A DNA stretch of 38,227 nucleotides from a virus. Below, piece after piece: positions 17,936-24,229 of this stretch. Positions within the stretch are counted from its first letter, which is position 1; every line of letters begins with the position of its first letter. The stretch is taken from IMG/VR virus record IMGVR_UViG_3300009488_000036, positions 1 to 38,227 of that record. One strand, given 5' to 3'. A model generated the notes under the pieces. The model saw only the letters and a program-made list of their open reading frames with translations, was not told where the DNA came from and did no database searches. The translations under genes and the position numbers were made by a program.

Positions 17936-18310
17936 ATGGTCTTTGGCAAACTATGGATGAGATTTACACAGGAGGGAGGTGAGGCAAGAAGATGGGTGAA
18001 GAACTTCCGATGGCACGCTCAGAGGAAGAGGGATGGGCGATGCTGCTGGCTAGCATCGGGTCTGGAGCATCTAGCATCAAACCCCCACGTAGAGACAAGA
18101 GGAAAAAGAAAGCTTCTAATTCCAAAGGAAAAGAGGGAGGAAAGGTTCAAGATTCTTCGCCAAAGGGCAAGGTTAGTGCAGAAGCTGAAGGTCCTGATGC
18201 TAGACCCAAACGAGGAAGACATAGACAGGATAATAGTGATAGGAAGCGAAGTGGAGGAGTTGAAGGAGAGAATGGTAGACCTAGGCGGAATTCCCAAGAG
18301 TTGGGGGTAG
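17936..18310 (+). CDS. Overlapping frame, possible second early product (up to 124 codons)
   Basis: This frame overlaps 17992-18651 by over 300 nt. Its second half (from about 18095) reads like a genuine charged helical protein (IPKEKREERFKILRQRAR, then LMLDPNEEDIDRIIVIG), while the first half is unconvincing and the ATG at 17936 has no well-spaced SD. Either the true N-terminus comes from the other frame through a +1 shift near the A-rich run at 18102-18112, or the assembly has an indel there. I list it because the coding look is strong after 18095. Confidence 0.3.
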   Translation: MVFGKLWMRFTQEGGEARRWVKNFRWHAQRKRDGRCCWLASGLEHLASNPHVETRGKRKLLIPKEKREERFKILRQRARLVQKLKVLMLDPNEEDIDRIIVIGSEVEELKERMVDLGGIPKSWG

Positions 18311-18651
18311 AGCATCCAGGCTCATTCTGCCCATCAGGAGAGCCTCACTACTTTGCTCAGAATGAGTATGTTGATGGTGGTGTACTGTTCAAGTGTAATA
18401 AGTGTTTGAAGTACCTATGGTTGCCTTCATCGCTAGATGGAGCTAATCAACTCAGTGTTTTGATGAATAAGCATGGCAAGAATGAAGGTTATCAGAGATA
18501 CTTGAATAGATATAGAGCTGCTAAGATAAGAGTAGCCAAGATGCAGGACTTGTGGTATATTAGTCAGGAGGTAGAGGATGAGGTAGAGCTTGCTAGGATA
18601 ATTGTTAGAGTGATGGCAGAGAGAGACTATGACAAAGTGAAGGAGGAATAA
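17992..18651 (+). CDS. Early protein with C-terminal zinc-ribbon-like region (up to 219 aa)
   Basis: ATG at 17992 follows GGAGGTGAGG with a somewhat long spacing. The C-terminal third (after about 18301) looks real: CPSGEPHYF then CNKC, which could bind zinc, then a helical charged tail. Residues about 40-105 are low in hydrophobics and look like the shadow of the other frame (17936-18310). One explanation is two genes: an N-terminal piece that shifts frame, and a separate zinc-ribbon gene starting near 18301 (TTG). First gene of the early operon; function unknown. Confidence 0.45.
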   Translation: MGEELPMARSEEEGWAMLLASIGSGASSIKPPRRDKRKKKASNSKGKEGGKVQDSSPKGKVSAEAEGPDARPKRGRHRQDNSDRKRSGGVEGENGRPRRNSQELGVEHPGSFCPSGEPHYFAQNEYVDGGVLFKCNKCLKYLWLPSSLDGANQLSVLMNKHGKNEGYQRYLNRYRAAKIRVAKMQDLWYISQEVEDEVELARIIVRVMAERDYDKVKEE

Positions 18652-18652
18652 A

Positions 18653-19045
18653 ATGGATACTAGCGAAACGTATATCAAGATGAGGATGGCAGCGCAGGAG
18701 GACATACCGCTCAGGCATTTCAAAGGAGCAGCATCAATCTTCATAGTAGACAATGGTGTTATGCTTGCTAGTGATGGTTACTACTACTTGTACTACGACA
18801 GCACGAATGAAGAGGCTTATGGTGACCTGCCTACTCAAGACCAGTTGCAGGAGATGGTCATGAACTTTGAGATATACCCTCCATTCTTACAGTTACAGAG
18901 ATGGCATGATTGGGCATTTGAATATAGTCTCAAATATTGGTACAAGTTTACCTCAATGGAACAACTCTGGTTGGCTTTCGTGATGAAAGAAAAACACAAC
19001 AAAGTCTGGAATAGTGAGGAATGGATAGAAAAAGTTTCAGAATGA
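18653..19045 (+). CDS. Hypothetical early protein (130 aa)
   Basis: Starts one base after the previous stop with SD AAGGAGGAATAAA. The product has a beta-rich centre (ASIFIVDNGVMLASDGYYYL) and an aromatic-rich C-terminal half (WHDWAFEYSLKYWYKF). I do not recognise the family. It ends at a perfect palindrome GAGAATTCTC (19044-19053) that overlaps its TGA stop. Confidence 0.65.
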   Translation: MDTSETYIKMRMAAQEDIPLRHFKGAASIFIVDNGVMLASDGYYYLYYDSTNEEAYGDLPTQDQLQEMVMNFEIYPPFLQLQRWHDWAFEYSLKYWYKFTSMEQLWLAFVMKEKHNKVWNSEEWIEKVSE

Positions 19046-19174
19046 GAATTCTCGCTCTACAGTATAATATTATTATATCACTGCAAACTTGCCTGACCGT
19101 ATGGGGGCTAGAAGTTTTGAAGTTCGTATACGATGGGTAGGAGAGAATGCCACTCCAAATAGTAATTAGCACAT

Positions 19175-19211
19175 CTGTTCTTATACCTATGCGACTATCG
19201 TATAAGAACAG
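19175..19211. repeat. 12-bp perfect inverted repeat
   Basis: CTGTTCTTATAC (19175-19186) and GTATAAGAACAG (19200-19211) with a 13-nt loop. No U-tract follows on either strand, so it is more likely an operator, origin hairpin or structured RNA than a terminator. Confidence 0.7.
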
Positions 19212-19344
19212 TAGCTGCCAGGTCGTATGCGATGATTGTATAGTTGGCACTTTGAAAGTGGTAGCATATGGCCAATATAATGACTATGCATTAGCATGGT
19301 GGCGATTGAACTATGCCACTGCCTGTCAATCATTGTCAGTCCAG

Positions 19345-19373
19345 TTGACAAGGTTATTACTATATGATATGAT
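19345..19373 (+). promoter_or_regulatory. Early promoter before the first microprotein gene
   Basis: TTGACA (19345-19350), 17-bp spacer, TATGAT (19368-19373, one mismatch). The spacer begins AAGG, as in the promoters at 17796 and 28088. The 42-residue gene starts 31 bp downstream of the -10. Confidence 0.7.
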
Positions 19374-19403
19374 GTATGTATAAAGTTCATTGGAGGCAGC
19401 ACA

Positions 19404-19532
19404 ATGAAGTCAATCCACTGGATTATAGGGTATCTCGAGGGTAGACTGAGCTGGTACACCAAACATGCACCTAATGAGACAATAGCCATAGCTGAACTCG
19501 ATGCCCTACTCAACAAGATTAAAGCGATGTAA
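19404..19532 (+). CDS. Microprotein, 42 aa
   Basis: ATG at 19404 with SD TTGGAGGCAGCACA, TAA at 19530-19532. The product starts MKSIHWIIGYLEGRLSWY and continues as an amphipathic helix with acidic and Leu/Ile residues. Function unknown. The promoter-SD-start arrangement makes it a likely real gene despite its size. Confidence 0.6.
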   Translation: MKSIHWIIGYLEGRLSWYTKHAPNETIAIAELDALLNKIKAM

Positions 19533-19553
19533 TAGCCTAAGGGCTTTACATAA

Positions 19554-19582
19554 TGCTGGATTGGAAGTGGTAATGTCCAGCA
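19554..19582 (+). other. Intergenic hairpin
   Basis: TGCTGGA (19554-19560) and TCCAGCA (19576-19582) form a 7-bp stem with a 15-nt loop between two microprotein genes. A second small stem ATTAGT/ACTAAT (19626-19640) lies just before the next SD. No U-tract. Possibly mRNA processing or translational control. Confidence 0.4.
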
Positions 19583-19659
19583 CAGCACCTTAACAACTGC
19601 ATAGGTTATGGCCTCCAGTGGTAGGATTAGTTCTACTAATAATCATTGGAGGTAACACA

Positions 19660-19734
19660 ATGAAAAGACAGCTACGCCGATTCTATGCATACTTGCTGGA
19701 CATCTGGGTTGTTGTCACTTGCAAGAACCTGTAA
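19660..19734 (+). CDS. Microprotein, 24 aa, basic N-terminus and hydrophobic centre
   Basis: ATG at 19660 with SD TTGGAGGTAACACA, nearly identical to the SD cassette of the 42-residue gene; TAA at 19732-19734. The product (MKRQLRRFYAYLLDIWVVV...) has a basic head and a short hydrophobic helix and could associate with the membrane. Supported mainly by the SD cassette. Confidence 0.5.
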   Translation: MKRQLRRFYAYLLDIWVVVTCKNL

Positions 19735-19740
19735 TGTAAA

Positions 19741-19757
19741 GGGAGGTTAGTCCTCCC
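19741..19757 (+). other. GC-rich hairpin before the 176-residue gene
   Basis: GGGAGG (19741-19746) and CCTCCC (19752-19757) with loop TTAGT. There is no U-tract. It lies between the 24-residue and 176-residue genes; the stem sequesters SD-like bases. Confidence 0.45.
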
Positions 19758-19798
19758 ACTGGAGGTTATAACTGGCAGAAAATAATGGAGGTGACACT

Positions 19799-20329
19799 AT
19801 GGCAGATGAGCCAGAAGTAGCCACAGCAGTTGAGCCTACTGAAGACCAGTTGATGGCTGAACTTGATGTGGCAATGAAGTCGAAGGACTTCAAGACCGTA
19901 GCCGCAGTCAGTCGCAAGATTGATACTCTCCAGAAGGCACGGGAGAAAGTAGAACTGGATGCCAAGAAGGCCGCATTAGATTCAATGAGTGACAAAGTCA
20001 AAGCGGCAATCACCAAGGCAGTCACACCGATAATAGATAGCAAGGACCTTGACGCTGCTGATGGTATTTGGTACAGTTATGACTTCGGAGAACAGGCGCC
20101 AGTACTGCGACTGATGAAAACCACTACCAAGACTAAGACAACAGGTGCCAGTACAGGTAGTGGAGGCGGCAGGAAGTTCAACATTAGTACTGAAGATATG
20201 CTGCAAAGGCATGCTAATGAAGAGTACAAAGACGGTATATCCTTTGCTCAAGCATATGAGTCAAGTGCTGATAAGAACTGGAGGTATGCCATAAGGCAAG
20301 CGCTACTGAAGAAAGAAGGCATCATATAA
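19799..20329 (+). CDS. Hypothetical early protein (176 aa)
   Basis: SD ATGGAGGTGACACT. The N-terminal half is acidic, then a Lys/Ala-rich coiled coil (residues about 25-80). A linker of Thr, Gly and Ser (about 108-124) leads to a conserved-looking C-terminal domain (about 125-176) with F-N-I-S-T-E-D-M-L, Y-K-D-G, S-F-A-Q-A-Y and K-N-W-R-Y-A-I-R. This modular plan suggests a nucleic-acid or protein-interaction module, but I do not recognise it. It is followed by the only textbook terminator in the window, so it may be strongly expressed as the last gene of its unit. Confidence 0.7.
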   Translation: MADEPEVATAVEPTEDQLMAELDVAMKSKDFKTVAAVSRKIDTLQKAREKVELDAKKAALDSMSDKVKAAITKAVTPIIDSKDLDAADGIWYSYDFGEQAPVLRLMKTTTKTKTTGASTGSGGGRKFNISTEDMLQRHANEEYKDGISFAQAYESSADKNWRYAIRQALLKKEGII

Positions 20330-20346
20330 ACCAGACCAGTAGCAAC

Positions 20347-20384
20347 AAAGAAGGACAGGTTAGTTACCGCCTGTCCTTTCTTTA
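20347..20384 (+). terminator. Intrinsic terminator
   Basis: AGGACAGG (20352-20359) and CCTGTCCT (20370-20377) form an 8-bp stem, extendable with A-rich and T-rich flanks (AAAG before, TTCTTTA after). It stands 18 bp after the 176-residue gene and before a new promoter, so it separates two early transcription units. Confidence 0.85.
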
Positions 20385-20450
20385 TGCTTACTTTTAGATA
20401 GTAAGGTAGTAAAGTCATGTGGTTACTTGTTGCACCACGCAACAGACAGG

Positions 20451-20479
20451 TTGACATCCATTGAACTATATGTTATAAT
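20451..20479 (+). promoter_or_regulatory. Early promoter
   Basis: TTGACA (20451-20456), 17-bp spacer, TATAAT (20474-20479) with GGATATATAA after it. It restarts transcription after the terminator at 20347-20384. Confidence 0.8.
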
Positions 20480-20509
20480 GGATATATAATCAATAAGGGG
20501 GAAATAGAA

Positions 20510-20662
20510 ATGGATGCAAAGACATTGCCCATGAGTGAGCTACTCAAGCTGTACTCTGAGTTTCGACCATTATGGAATGCTACTGGTGACAATAAGAACC
20601 TGAAGTATTATGTACGTAAGATGATACTTGAGCACCATAGGGAAATGATGAATGGTAGTTGA
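20510..20662 (+). CDS. Small protein, 50 aa
   Basis: ATG at 20510, SD AAGGGGGAAATAG, TGA at 20660-20662. The product (MDAKTLPMSELLKLYSEFR...) is helical with a basic centre and a Met/His-rich tail. Its stop codon overlaps the -35 box of the next promoter. Function unknown. Confidence 0.6.
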   Translation: MDAKTLPMSELLKLYSEFRPLWNATGDNKNLKYYVRKMILEHHREMMNGS

Positions 20663-20687
20663 CATAAGGTGGGAAGTCTGGTATAAT
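20659..20687 (+). promoter_or_regulatory. Early promoter overlapping the end of the 50-residue gene
   Basis: TTGACA (20659-20664), 17-bp spacer, TATAAT (20682-20687), again followed by GGATATATAA. The -35 box includes the TGA stop of the previous gene. Confidence 0.8.
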
Positions 20688-20715
20688 GGATATATAACAA
20701 TGAGAAGGACAGGCA

Positions 20716-20991
20716 ATGGCAAGTAACCAAGCCGCCTATAAGGCGTTCAGGAAAGGTAAATCAGGTAAGGGTAGCAGCACATCCAGTACAGGTGATAAGC
20801 TGTTCAGCTACGGCACTGTAATACTCCAAAGGCTACCCAATGGTCAGACGATAGGTAACACTACTAAGTATTCTGCTACTACATCTAAGCACCAATCACA
20901 GGCTGGTATGAACACAGCAGACTTGCTAGCGGTAGGAGTACCAAGAGGAACAGCTGACCTAACACCCTACATAGCGGGGAGGCGAGCCTAA
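20716..20991 (+). CDS. Hypothetical protein, 91 aa, Ser/Gly/Lys-rich N-terminus
   Basis: SD GAGAAGGACAGG before ATG. Residues 10-27 are Lys, Gly, Ser and Thr-rich; residues 28-60 look like a small beta domain (LFSYGTVILQRLPNGQTIGN), with Q-x-x-A-G after. Ends with TAATG overlap to the next start. Unknown function; could be a small nucleic-acid-binding protein. Confidence 0.6.
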   Translation: MASNQAAYKAFRKGKSGKGSSTSSTGDKLFSYGTVILQRLPNGQTIGNTTKYSATTSKHQSQAGMNTADLLAVGVPRGTADLTPYIAGRRA

Positions 20992-21089
20992 TGCACCGCA
21001 CTCTTAAAATATTAACTGGGATACTTGCAACTGAAGTAGTGGTACTCACTATACTAGTCATACTGCTGGCAGTAATACAGGCACAGTAA
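20991..21089 (+). CDS. Single-helix membrane microprotein, 32 aa
   Basis: ATG at 20991 overlaps the previous stop (TAATG); SD GGGGAGGCG lies in the end of that gene. After MHRTLKI comes a hydrophobic helix (LATEVVVLTILVILLAV) and a short polar end. A one-pass membrane peptide is likely; role unknown. Confidence 0.55.
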   Translation: MHRTLKILTGILATEVVVLTILVILLAVIQAQ

Positions 21090-21092
21090 CTT

Positions 21093-21122
21093 ACTGTGCT
21101 GTACCGCACTGTACTGCACAGT
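21093..21122 (+). other. Near-perfect hairpin of 12-nt arms
   Basis: ACTGTGCTGTAC (21093-21104) and GTACTGCACAGT (21111-21122) pair over 11 of 12 positions with a 6-nt loop. It starts four bases after the membrane microprotein stop. There is no U-tract, so it may be an mRNA end, a processing site or an operator rather than a terminator. Confidence 0.6.
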
Positions 21123-21154
21123 TAGTAGCACTCGAAACAATGGAGGTGTAAACA

Positions 21155-21250
21155 ATGAGCAAAGCAATTAGAATCATAGCAGCCTTAATCACACTCCCTT
21201 ATGGAGTGGCTAAGACACATGGAGCTGCTATCAACAGCATAAGGAGGTAA
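21155..21250 (+). CDS. Basic microprotein, 31 aa
   Basis: ATG at 21155 with SD ATGGAGGTGTAAACA; TAA at 21248-21250. Product MSKAIRIIAALITLPYG... is amphipathic and basic. Its last codons (AGG AGG) form the SD of the next gene. Unknown function. Confidence 0.5.
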   Translation: MSKAIRIIAALITLPYGVAKTHGAAINSIRR

Positions 21251-21253
21251 GCA

Positions 21254-21646
21254 ATGGCTGATGTTAGAAGAACAGAAAGGGGATGGGCAGGTCACTTCAT
21301 CTGCGCTAACCAATGCCGATTCAGAAGGAACACTCTGCTAGAGTATGAGGATATAAAAATAGTAGTATCAACTGTAGGTCTGCAAGAGAATCCCCTCAAG
21401 GGTAAAGGATACGGCTTTGATGAGATGTTCTCAGAGATAGGTGCTGACAGATACTATGAGACTATGGCATTTCACGCCAAACCAGGTGATACTCGATACC
21501 ATGACGCTGATGTAGAAAGGGAAGTGTTCTTTGACAGCCCTTGGAGCATATCAGAAGTAGATGCTGACGATAAAGCTAATGTTATGCACGAGGTAGTTGT
21601 TAAGGAGATAGCAGCGGGCTTACTACGGGGAGGCATATATGACTGA
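21254..21646 (+). CDS. Conserved-type phage hypothetical protein (130 aa)
   Basis: SD AAGGAGGTAAGCA. The sequence R-T-E-R-G-W-A-G-H-F-I-C-A-N-Q-C-R-F-R-R-N, then R-Y-Y-E-T-M-A-F-H-A and later D-S-P-W-S-I is of a kind I associate with small phage proteins of unknown function from many hosts. Two Cys in the first third could form part of a metal site. Overlaps the next gene by 8 nt. Confidence 0.75.
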   Translation: MADVRRTERGWAGHFICANQCRFRRNTLLEYEDIKIVVSTVGLQENPLKGKGYGFDEMFSEIGADRYYETMAFHAKPGDTRYHDADVEREVFFDSPWSISEVDADDKANVMHEVVVKEIAAGLLRGGIYD

Positions 21647-21869
21647 CACTCACACCAAACTACTAAGCGAGGCTGAGTTTGATGTACTAATACTAACTGC
21701 CCAAGGTCTAACAGCTGAGGACATAGCACTCGTACGAGGAACTAGCAGCCACACAGTAAGACATCAACGCTATACTATAAATATAAAACTAAATGCTCGC
21801 AGTATAGCCCATGCAGTTAGCATAGCCTACCGCACAGGTATATTAACAGTGAGGAGGGTCGGACAATGA
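21639..21869 (+). CDS. LuxR/GerE-type helix-turn-helix regulator (76 aa)
   Basis: Almost the whole protein is one LuxR-type HTH: LSEAEFDVLILTAQGLTAED, then IALVRGTSSHTVRHQRYTI and LNARSIAHAVSIAYRTG. This matches the LTxREREVLxLLAQGLSxxEIAxxL...TVKxH plan, with D/L replacements at a few positions. It has no sensory domain, so it probably binds DNA on its own or with a partner. It lies in the early operon and could act on the divergent control region. Confidence 0.8.
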   Translation: MTDTHTKLLSEAEFDVLILTAQGLTAEDIALVRGTSSHTVRHQRYTINIKLNARSIAHAVSIAYRTGILTVRRVGQ

Positions 21870-22096
21870 ACATTATCCACTTATCCAGGGAATCAGTAAT
21901 AGCCCAGACGGCTATTAATCTCCTAGCAGCAGGTATTATTGAGGATACGGATATAGAAATCTGCAAAGCTCTCTTAGAAAACCTAGACCCAAAAGACCTA
22001 CTGGCTAATCTGATAGAGTCCTACCAATTACGGGAGAAGGCAGGAGGTCCTGACAGTTACTACATAATAGACAAAGCAAATCTAAATCCAAACTAA
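21866..22096 (+). CDS. Hypothetical protein, 76 aa
   Basis: Starts at ATGA overlapping the HTH gene's stop; SD GAGGAGGGTCGG. Helical and acidic, with a centre IEICKALLENLDPKDLLANL. Unknown function. Co-translated with the HTH protein, so a partner role is possible. Confidence 0.6.
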   Translation: MNIIHLSRESVIAQTAINLLAAGIIEDTDIEICKALLENLDPKDLLANLIESYQLREKAGGPDSYYIIDKANLNPN

Positions 22097-22105
22097 GGAG
22101 GTAGC

Positions 22106-22450
22106 TTGGAACTAGAGCCAGGTGATGTACTAGAAACCTACCACCTAATAGGTGATGACCTCTATGGCTACAAGGTAGTTGACCCATTCTATCCTACTCC
22201 TGACTGGACAGGTAGTAGTCAGACCAACACTGAAGATACTCCCGACTGGCTAGTCATCTCCTGCCCTCTATGTTATGGTACTGACTGCTATATCATCCGC
22301 TATCCAACTGACAGTCAGCTCAAGGTGGTACTAGATAGGCCCTGGTCTAGCCAGTCATATATGCTGTGCCACTATTGTAAAGAATGCTACCTAGCATGGG
22401 ATAAAATATGGGTAGGAATAAAGGAGCAAACAGATGTCAACACTAGATGA
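22106..22450 (+). CDS. Zinc-ribbon-like hypothetical protein with TTG start (114 aa)
   Basis: The start is TTG at 22106, fixed by SD AAGGAGGT just before it. The product has CPLC at about residues 53-56 and C-x2-C-x2-C (CHYCKEC) at about 88-94, which could bind zinc. It overlaps the next gene by 17 nt. Function unknown; nucleic-acid binding is a guess from the Cys pattern. Confidence 0.65.
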   Translation: MELEPGDVLETYHLIGDDLYGYKVVDPFYPTPDWTGSSQTNTEDTPDWLVISCPLCYGTDCYIIRYPTDSQLKVVLDRPWSSQSYMLCHYCKECYLAWDKIWVGIKEQTDVNTR

Positions 22451-22631
22451 GATGCTAATAGAGAATGCTTACCTAGATGATGCAGATATTAAGGCAATTA
22501 AAAAAGTATTCCAACAATGGCTTGCTGAGGTAGGCTTAACTGATTACTACAGCCTAGACAAGAATGGTATGACCATCAATACTACTGAATCAATCAGACA
22601 GTTACTAATAATTCTAGTAGATGAACTATAA
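22434..22631 (+). CDS. Hypothetical protein, 65 aa
   Basis: SD AAAGGAGCAAACAG, ATG inside the end of the previous gene. Acidic helical protein (LDDADIKAIKKVFQQWLAEVG). No family recognised. Confidence 0.6.
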   Translation: MSTLDEMLIENAYLDDADIKAIKKVFQQWLAEVGLTDYYSLDKNGMTINTTESIRQLLIILVDEL

Positions 22632-22643
22632 AGGAGAAACTAA

Positions 22644-22832
22644 ATGGCAGAAAAGGCAGCTCACCTTGATTGCTACTATTTACGCAAACTGCGTGTCTCA
22701 ACAGACTCTATATATTGGTGTGAGCTAAGCGACTATCCTTGCGAGGTCGAGTACAACGGGACAGAGTGTGAGGAACTAAACGAACAGTTAAAGGAGGAAT
22801 CAGATGGAGAATCAGAAGTGCAGTACCTGTAG
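22644..22832 (+). CDS. Hypothetical Cys-containing protein, 62 aa
   Basis: SD AAAGGAGAAACTAA. Four Cys residues (C10, C26, C33, C41) and an acidic C-terminal tail. Overlaps the next gene by 29 nt; the SD of that gene (AAAGGAGGAATCAG) is inside this one. Function unknown. Confidence 0.55.
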   Translation: MAEKAAHLDCYYLRKLRVSTDSIYWCELSDYPCEVEYNGTECEELNEQLKEESDGESEVQYL

Positions 22833-23097
22833 CAAGAAAGATAGCTGCGGTGTAGCTGGTATGCTAGATTGGCTCGGTGATGATATTAACAGTAGTGGTA
22901 TAGAGAGTCAGAGGCTAGACTTTACTAAAACTGCAGCATATCTTGCTAGTCATTTACTGTCATCTACACAAGTGCTGACGGAAGTGATGAAAGACCCAGA
23001 ATCGTACTACAGACTATTCATTATGCTTATCAGCTATGGCTACTTCAGGGGCAGAACCTACATAGACAATGTAGCAGAACCTTTTAGGAGAGAGTAA
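22804..23097 (+). CDS. Hypothetical protein with N-terminal Cys cluster (97 aa)
   Basis: Starts MENQKCSTCSKKDSC, a compact CxxC plus C cluster that may bind a metal. The rest is helical with aromatic residues near the end. SD AAAGGAGGAATCAG. Function unknown. Confidence 0.65.
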   Translation: MENQKCSTCSKKDSCGVAGMLDWLGDDINSSGIESQRLDFTKTAAYLASHLLSSTQVLTEVMKDPESYYRLFIMLISYGYFRGRTYIDNVAEPFRRE

Positions 23098-23103
23098 CTA
23101 GGA

Positions 23104-23286
23104 ATGAGTACTAAACTAGACAACTTAGAAGCACGCTGCAACCGCTGTGGCTGGCTAGGCCTCACTCACCAACTAAAGCCTACCTACCTGCCAGACCCTT
23201 CAGACCCAACTGAAGTAATCCCTGAACCTAGCTGCCCTGCCTGCCTATCAGACCAGTGGCTAGAGTATAAGGAGGAAATAGACTGA
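23104..23286 (+). CDS. Small zinc-ribbon protein (60 aa)
   Basis: Two CxxC-type knuckles: CNRCGW near residue 12 and CPAC near residue 44, the classical zinc-ribbon spacing. The SD is weak (CTAGGA). Stop overlaps the next ATG (TGATG). Small zinc ribbons are common in phage early regions; partner unknown. Confidence 0.65.
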   Translation: MSTKLDNLEARCNRCGWLGLTHQLKPTYLPDPSDPTEVIPEPSCPACLSDQWLEYKEEID

Positions 23287-23384
23287 TGGACTATCAATTT
23301 ATTGGAGGCATTGCACTTGGACTAACCATTGCTGGCTTCATATGGCTAGCAGTTAAGGAAGGAGTATACAAAGATGAAGGATAA
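23286..23384 (+). CDS. Single-helix membrane microprotein, 32 aa
   Basis: ATG at 23286 overlapping the previous stop; SD AAGGAGGAAATAG; TAA at 23382-23384. Sequence has one hydrophobic helix (FIGGIALGLTIAGFIWLAV) and a charged tail. Overlaps the next gene by 11 nt. Likely membrane peptide of unknown role. Confidence 0.55.
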   Translation: MDYQFIGGIALGLTIAGFIWLAVKEGVYKDEG

Positions 23385-23568
23385 TGAAGTTCAGAGAACA
23401 CTTACTAGAATGGAGCATGCTACAGTAGCTGATGGGTTGAAGCAGGACAGGTCGCCTGACTATTGCGAGGGCTTCGATGCAGGTGTCCAATGGCTCTATG
23501 ACTACCTCTTTGGAGAACTATTAAATTGGAAGAAATATCCACAGCAGAACTCAGACGAAGAATATTAA
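23374..23568 (+). CDS. Hypothetical protein, 64 aa
   Basis: SD AAGGAAGGAG before ATG inside the end of the membrane peptide gene. Features a D-Y-C-E-G-F-D-A-G-V-Q-W-L-Y segment of a type frequent in small phage proteins, and an acidic C-terminus. Function unknown. Overlaps the next gene by 43 nt. Confidence 0.55.
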   Translation: MKDNEVQRTLTRMEHATVADGLKQDRSPDYCEGFDAGVQWLYDYLFGELLNWKKYPQQNSDEEY

Positions 23569-23810
23569 GAGATAGAGGACTCCTCCCTCCACAGCATCGA
23601 AAGCCCACTGACTCTCCTGACCTGCTACCTGAAGAGTTCCCTATGACTCCTCGCATGAAGTACATTGAGGTACGCTATGAAGTCAAAGTCAAGATTGACA
23701 TCTTCAAGGGTAGCCTCAATGAAGTCTGCCAGCGCTACAACTGGGAGGTAGACCGCAGTACCATTAGCCGCTGGCGAAAGTATATCCGTAGGTTCCTGGT
23801 GAACAGTTAA
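23526..23810 (+). CDS. Helix-turn-helix protein with TTG start (94 aa)
   Basis: TTG at 23526 with SD TTTGGAGAACTATTAAA. The C-terminal 35 residues carry an HTH (GSLNEVCQRYNWEVDRSTIS, then RWRKYIRRFL) like those of transposase or repressor N-termini; the N-terminus is basic with a Pro-rich linker. It may bind DNA. The 43-nt overlap with the upstream gene makes the exact start uncertain; a later start near 23643 (ATG) would keep the HTH. Confidence 0.5.
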   Translation: MEEISTAELRRRILRDRGLLPPQHRKPTDSPDLLPEEFPMTPRMKYIEVRYEVKVKIDIFKGSLNEVCQRYNWEVDRSTISRWRKYIRRFLVNS

Positions 23811-23819
23811 GGAGGCAAA

Positions 23820-24185
23820 ATGAGAGAGCATAAATATAGAGCTTGGCATACTGAGCAGCAAAAGATGTATAGCCCAGAGGAGATGGGGGCAGACCAAATA
23901 ACCTTGATGCCTGATGGTAGGGGCTTCGTTAATGTCTCTGGCACGAGCACTAGGCTCAGCCAATTCTACCCTCATATGATACCATTAGAGTACACTGGCT
24001 TAAAAGACAAGAACGGCGTTGAGATATATGAGGGGGATATACTAAAGTGGCTTGGCAGAATACACAAGGTAGAATCAACATTCGGTGGCTGGAATCCTTT
24101 TATAGATGATATGCAGACTGATGGCTCTTGGCACTATGAAGTAATCGGTAACATCTACTCCAACCCTGAATTGCCGAGTGAATAG
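23820..24185 (+). CDS. YopX-family protein (121 aa)
   Basis: SD TAAGGAGGCAAA. Matches the YopX layout: start K-Y-R-A-W-H-T-E-Q-Q-K-M, centre PLEYTGLKDKNGVEIYEGDI, end Y-E-V-I-G-N-I-Y-S-N-P-E-L. YopX proteins are frequent in phages of Gram-positive and other bacteria and form a toxin-fold-like decamer in one crystal structure; their function is unknown. It closes the upstream early unit before a new promoter. Confidence 0.93.
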   Translation: MREHKYRAWHTEQQKMYSPEEMGADQITLMPDGRGFVNVSGTSTRLSQFYPHMIPLEYTGLKDKNGVEIYEGDILKWLGRIHKVESTFGGWNPFIDDMQTDGSWHYEVIGNIYSNPELPSE

Positions 24186-24200
24186 TTAAGTTAATCATCT

Positions 24201-24212
24201 GTTCAGCTGAAC
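24201..24212. repeat. 12-bp perfect palindrome upstream of a promoter
   Basis: GTTCAGCTGAAC reads the same on both strands and lies 17 bp before the -35 box at 24230. Its position suits an operator; no binding protein is known. Confidence 0.45.
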
Positions 24213-24229
24213 CCTAGTAGCTGTTGGGG

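Larger units (their letters stand above)
19046..19403 (+). promoter_or_regulatory. Gene-free region with palindromes and repeats; candidate control region or replication origin
   Basis: 358 bp without a convincing gene. It holds the palindrome GAGAATTCTC at its left edge, an AT-rich tract (about 19059-19080), a perfect palindrome TCGTATACGA (19124-19133), a near copy TCGTATGCGA (19223-19232), a third TCGTAT at 19198, and a 12-bp perfect inverted repeat (19175-19186 and 19200-19211). It ends with a promoter at 19345-19373. The iteron-like repeats, AT-rich tract and hairpin are what phage origins or operator regions often show; no function is proven. Confidence 0.4.

Noticed and set aside
19147-19383. 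Plus-strand frame of 78 codons in the repeat-rich region
   Set aside because: It spans the hairpin and the promoter at 19345-19373, has no SD and no protein-like composition.
19187-19588. Minus-strand frame of 133 codons
   Set aside because: It crosses a promoter and the 42-residue gene on the other strand; no SD, hydrophobic shadow composition.
20248-20457. Minus-strand frame over the terminator
   Set aside because: It overlaps the end of the 176-residue gene and the terminator; no SD.
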